Positions 7,020 through 8,877 of a DNA stretch of 8,877 bases are shown here, one piece after another. The stretch spans positions 1 to 8,877 of the forward strand of contig DATCLN010000019.1 in assembly GCA_036563895.1 (NCBI GenBank), given 5' to 3'. A program made the position numbers and the translations under genes. Below the pieces are notes generated by a model, which worked only from the letters and a program-made list of their open reading frames with translations, made no database searches and was not told the origin of the DNA. Position 1 is the stretch's first letter, and every line of letters begins with the position of its first letter. This stretch comes from ZCTH02-B3 sp036563895. Its GTDB lineage: Bacteria > Bacillota > Bacilli > Paenibacillales > Paenibacillaceae.

Positions 7020-7036
7020 CGTAAGATTTTCTAACA
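7020..7036 (+). promoter_or_regulatory. Candidate TnrA box activating amtB
   Basis: CGTAAGATTTTCTAACA matches TGTNAN7TNACA at seven of eight fixed positions and fits every position of TGTNANATTTTNTNACA except the first. It is centred at 7028, about 51 bp before the start expected from the -10 at 7067-7072. That is the activating position known for TnrA at nrgAB, the B. subtilis amtB-glnK operon. This is the best-supported box in the window. Confidence 0.78.
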
Positions 7037-7042
7037 TTTTTG

Positions 7043-7072
7043 TTGCTCCACCTTTTTGTTTGTGCATATAAT
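7043..7072 (+). promoter_or_regulatory. amtB promoter
   Basis: A perfect -10 element TATAAT lies at 7067-7072. The -35 is poor: TTGCTC at 7043-7048 with an 18 bp spacer. A consensus -10, a weak -35 and a TnrA box centred near -51 are what an activator-dependent sigma-A promoter should look like. The start is expected near 7079, giving a leader of about 46 nt. Confidence 0.72.
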
Positions 7073-7110
7073 CTGACCATCAAAAGCGTTCATGTCAGAT
7101 AATTTAATGG

Positions 7111-7120
7111 AAAGGTGGAG
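7111..7120 (+). promoter_or_regulatory. Ribosome binding site deciding the amtB start
   Basis: AAAGGTGGAG lies four bases before the ATG at 7125. An in-frame ATG at 7092 has no such site, would lie only about 13 nt inside the predicted transcript, and would put 11 polar residues before the signal peptide. The start at 7125 (or the adjacent ATG at 7128) is therefore preferred. Confidence 0.75.
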
Positions 7121-7124
7121 CGTC

Positions 7125-8477
7125 ATGATGAAAAGCTTACGCATGTTGATCAAGACGGCGCTGCTCACGCTGGTCCTCGCCGCCCTGTGGGCCCCGGCCC
7201 TGGCGATGGCGCAGGATCTGACGGCGGAGACGGTAGCCGGCAGCGTCGACGCCGTGTGGGTGCTCGTCGCCGCGATCCTGGTGCTGCTCATGCAGGCGGG
7301 ATTCGTGTTCCTGGAGACGGGCACGACCCGCATGAAGAACGCCGGCCACATCGCGATGAAGACGGTGTTTGCCGTCGGGATGATCTCGCTGGTCTTCTGG
7401 TTCGCCGGTTACGGCCTCATCTTCGGATCGGAAGGGCCCTTCATCGGATGGGGCGAGTTCTTCTTCAATCCGGCGCCGACCGAAGAAGGACTCGCGAACA
7501 GCATCTTCTTCGTGTTCCAGCTCGCCTTCGCCGCGGTCTCCCTCTCCATCGCGTGGGGCGGATTCGCGGAACGGGCGAAGATGTCGGTCTATCTCGTCTT
7601 CTCGATCCTGTTCGGCCTGTTCGTGTACCCGGTGATCGCCCACTGGATCTGGGGCAGCGGCTGGCTGGCGGATCACGGCAAACAGGACTTTGCCGGTTCC
7701 ACCGTCGTCCACCTGACGGGCGCCATGGCCGCCCTGGCGGGGACGCTGCTTCTGAAACCCCGGATCGGCAAATACAACAAGGACGGCACTCCCAACCAGA
7801 TCCACGGCCACAACCAGGTGTTCACCACGCTGGGCGTGTTCTTCTTGTGGATCGGCTGGTTCGGCTTCAACGCCGGCAGCACCACCTCCGCGGGCGAAGG
7901 CTTCTTCGGCTACGTCGCCTTCAACACGCAGCTGGCCTTTGCCGCCGGCGCCGTGGCGGGGCTCCTCGTCTCCTGGCTGGCAAAAGGAAAAGCCGACATC
8001 CTGGCCGTCCTGAACGGCGCCCTCGGCGGGCTCGTCGGCATCACCGCGTCCTGCGCCTTCGTCGAGCCGTGGGCCGCGATCGTGATCGGCGCCGTGTCCG
8101 GCCTCCTGGTGTACTACAGCATGATCTTCTTCGACAAGATCCGGGTTGACGACCCGGTCGGCGTCCTGTCGGTGCACGGCGTCGCGGGGGTCTGGGGAAC
8201 GCTCTCCAACGGCCTGTTCGCGGTGCCGTCCCTGGCGGAATACGTGGGCGTCGGCCAAGGCGGCCTGTTCTACACCGGCGATTTCACCCAGCTGTGGGTG
8301 CAAACCTACGGCGTCGTGGTGTCCGGCGTGTACGCCTTCGTCGCCTCGCTGATCCTCCTCGGCATCATGAAAGCCCTGATGGGGCTGCGGGTGACGGAAG
8401 AAGAGGAAATCGCCGGCCTGGACCTCAGCCAGCACGGGATTTACGGCTATCCGGAGCAAATGAAAGCCAGCTCTTGA
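7125..8477 (+). CDS. amtB: Ammonium channel/transporter (Amt family)
   Basis: This is a membrane channel that brings ammonium into the cell, acting as a homotrimer with about 11 membrane helices per subunit. The product has 450 residues. Residues 1-29 look like a signal peptide: basic start, hydrophobic core LLTLVLAALWAPALA, likely cut at AMA-QD, giving the outward N-terminus known for E. coli AmtB. Family hallmarks include FLETGTTRMKN, the DFAGSTVVH segment with pore His196, GWFGFNAGS, and LSVHGVAGVWG with the second pore His351. The two histidines are 155 residues apart, against 150 in E. coli. The cytoplasmic tail keeps the EEEEIAGLDLSQHG signature that couples to PII proteins. In B. subtilis (where it is nrgA) and E. 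coli the PII gene glnK is linked; here a nucleotidyltransferase gene follows after 56 bp. It is likely TnrA-activated. Identification is firm. Confidence 0.97.
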   Translation: MMKSLRMLIKTALLTLVLAALWAPALAMAQDLTAETVAGSVDAVWVLVAAILVLLMQAGFVFLETGTTRMKNAGHIAMKTVFAVGMISLVFWFAGYGLIFGSEGPFIGWGEFFFNPAPTEEGLANSIFFVFQLAFAAVSLSIAWGGFAERAKMSVYLVFSILFGLFVYPVIAHWIWGSGWLADHGKQDFAGSTVVHLTGAMAALAGTLLLKPRIGKYNKDGTPNQIHGHNQVFTTLGVFFLWIGWFGFNAGSTTSAGEGFFGYVAFNTQLAFAAGAVAGLLVSWLAKGKADILAVLNGALGGLVGITASCAFVEPWAAIVIGAVSGLLVYYSMIFFDKIRVDDPVGVLSVHGVAGVWGTLSNGLFAVPSLAEYVGVGQGGLFYTGDFTQLWVQTYGVVVSGVYAFVASLILLGIMKALMGLRVTEEEEIAGLDLSQHGIYGYPEQMKASS

Positions 8478-8520
8478 TCGGCGCCGCCGGCGCCCGCGAG
8501 GCGCCCGTGAAAGGCCGATC
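8476..8520 (+). other. GC-rich hairpin between amtB and the nucleotidyltransferase gene
   Basis: GATCGG at 8476-8481, overlapping the amtB stop codon, is the exact reverse complement of CCGATC at 8515-8520. Inside, GGCGCC at 8489-8494 and at 8500-8505 form a tight stem with loop CGCGA, and a third GGCGCC lies at 8480-8485. No T-run follows, so it is not an obvious terminator. It could stabilise the upstream mRNA end or lower expression of the next gene within one operon. Confidence 0.5.
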
Positions 8521-8533
8521 CCCGGGAGGACCC

Positions 8534-8877
8534 ATGAGCGAAGAGCGCGCGGCACAAGACCAACTGGAATGCTTGCTGCGGCAGATCGACGCGGCGGAGA
8601 CGGCGGACCGTCTCCGCCCGATCTTCTTGTCCGGCGTTTCCCTTCTGGCGCCACAGGCCGAAGGCTGCCAGGACGAACCGGAACGGGCGCTCATGTGGAA
8701 CGCGCGGCTCAACCGGCTGCACGACGCCGTCATCCGCCGGGCGGTCCGGCTCGCCGAAGCCGCCCTCGCGGCGGAAGGGCTGACGCCGCCAGGCGGGTAT
8801 GATGTTCTGCTGTTCGGCAGCGGAGGCCGCGGCGAACAGTCGGTGTACAGCGACCAGGACAACGGCATCGTGTACGA
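8534..8877 (+). CDS. DUF294 family nucleotidyltransferase, N-terminal part (cut by window edge)
   Basis: An open frame of 114 complete codons runs off the right edge. Residues 92-114 carry a DUF294-type nucleotidyltransferase motif: LLFGSGGRGEQ (92-102) followed by SDQDNGIVY (106-114). Gly95-Ser96 and the Asp107-x-Asp109 pair would be the nucleotide- and metal-binding residues. DUF294 is a relative of the GlnD and GlnE nucleotidyltransferases that modify PII and glutamine synthetase. The first 85 residues look helical and contain no cNMP-binding or CBS domain, which many family members carry at the front. The ATG is preceded by GGGAGGA (8524-8530). The 56 bp gap from amtB, with no promoter or clear terminator, suggests co-transcription. 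Family assignment is from the motif alone, and the substrate is unknown. Confidence 0.82.
   Translation, partial: MSEERAAQDQLECLLRQIDAAETADRLRPIFLSGVSLLAPQAEGCQDEPERALMWNARLNRLHDAVIRRAVRLAEAALAAEGLTPPGGYDVLLFGSGGRGEQSVYSDQDNGIVY

Noticed and set aside
7074..7095. Possible CcpA cre site around AAAAGCG downstream of the amtB -10.
   Set aside because: Too many mismatches to the cre consensus on both sides of the central CG.
7093..7109. TGTCAGATAATTTAATG in the amtB leader as a further TnrA box, and the ATCTGAC/GTCAGAT inverted repeat (7071-7077, 7094-7100).
   Set aside because: Only six of eight positions match and the second half-site is degraded. The left arm of the repeat lies upstream of the likely start, so it would not fold in the RNA.
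7137..8654. 505-codon minus-strand open frame opposite amtB and the start of the DUF294 gene.
   Set aside because: Codon-aligned shadow of amtB; low-complexity Arg/Asp/Gly-rich product with no domain.

Overview
The window holds the core of a nitrogen-assimilation locus from a GC-rich Gram-positive bacterium, most likely of the order Bacillales. The basis is a TnrA-type MerR regulator with the TnrA glutamine-synthetase-binding tail, a feedback-inhibited (GSI-alpha) glutamine synthetase, a glutamate synthase large subunit with the short 21-residue propeptide seen in Bacillus, and strong AGGAGG ribosome binding sites. Coding GC is clearly high and codons ending in A or T are rare, so a Paenibacillaceae-like high-GC lineage fits better than Bacillus proper. 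That placement is inference.

Layout. Positions 6-4640 (minus) encode the glutamate synthase large subunit gltB (called gltA in B. subtilis). Its small-subunit partner, if adjacent, would lie just outside the left edge. Positions 4641-4989 are an AT-rich intergenic region with a candidate gltB promoter, two TnrA/GlnR-type boxes, a hairpin of unknown role and a strong intrinsic terminator for glnA. Positions 4990-6333 (minus) encode glutamine synthetase glnA. Positions 6334-6638 are a divergent control region between glnA and tnrA, with two boxes before glnA and one before tnrA. Positions 6639-6998 (plus) encode TnrA. Positions 6999-7124 carry a box and a consensus -10 element for the ammonium channel gene amtB (7125-8477, plus). 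At 8534 a DUF294 nucleotidyltransferase gene starts and runs off the right edge.

How the genes work together. AmtB brings in ammonium, GlnA makes glutamine from it, and GltB (with its small subunit) turns glutamine and 2-oxoglutarate into glutamate. In B. subtilis, glutamine-bound synthetase captures TnrA, so the enzyme acts as the glutamine sensor. The boxes are placed as expected for activation of amtB and tnrA (centred about 50 bp upstream of the inferred starts) and for repression of gltB and glnA (over or just downstream of the promoters). This one regulator could therefore control every transcription unit seen here.

Two departures from the B. subtilis pattern stand out. No glnR precedes glnA. 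The gene after amtB is a GlnD-like nucleotidyltransferase and not the PII gene glnK. No RNA genes, mobile elements or CRISPR arrays were seen.
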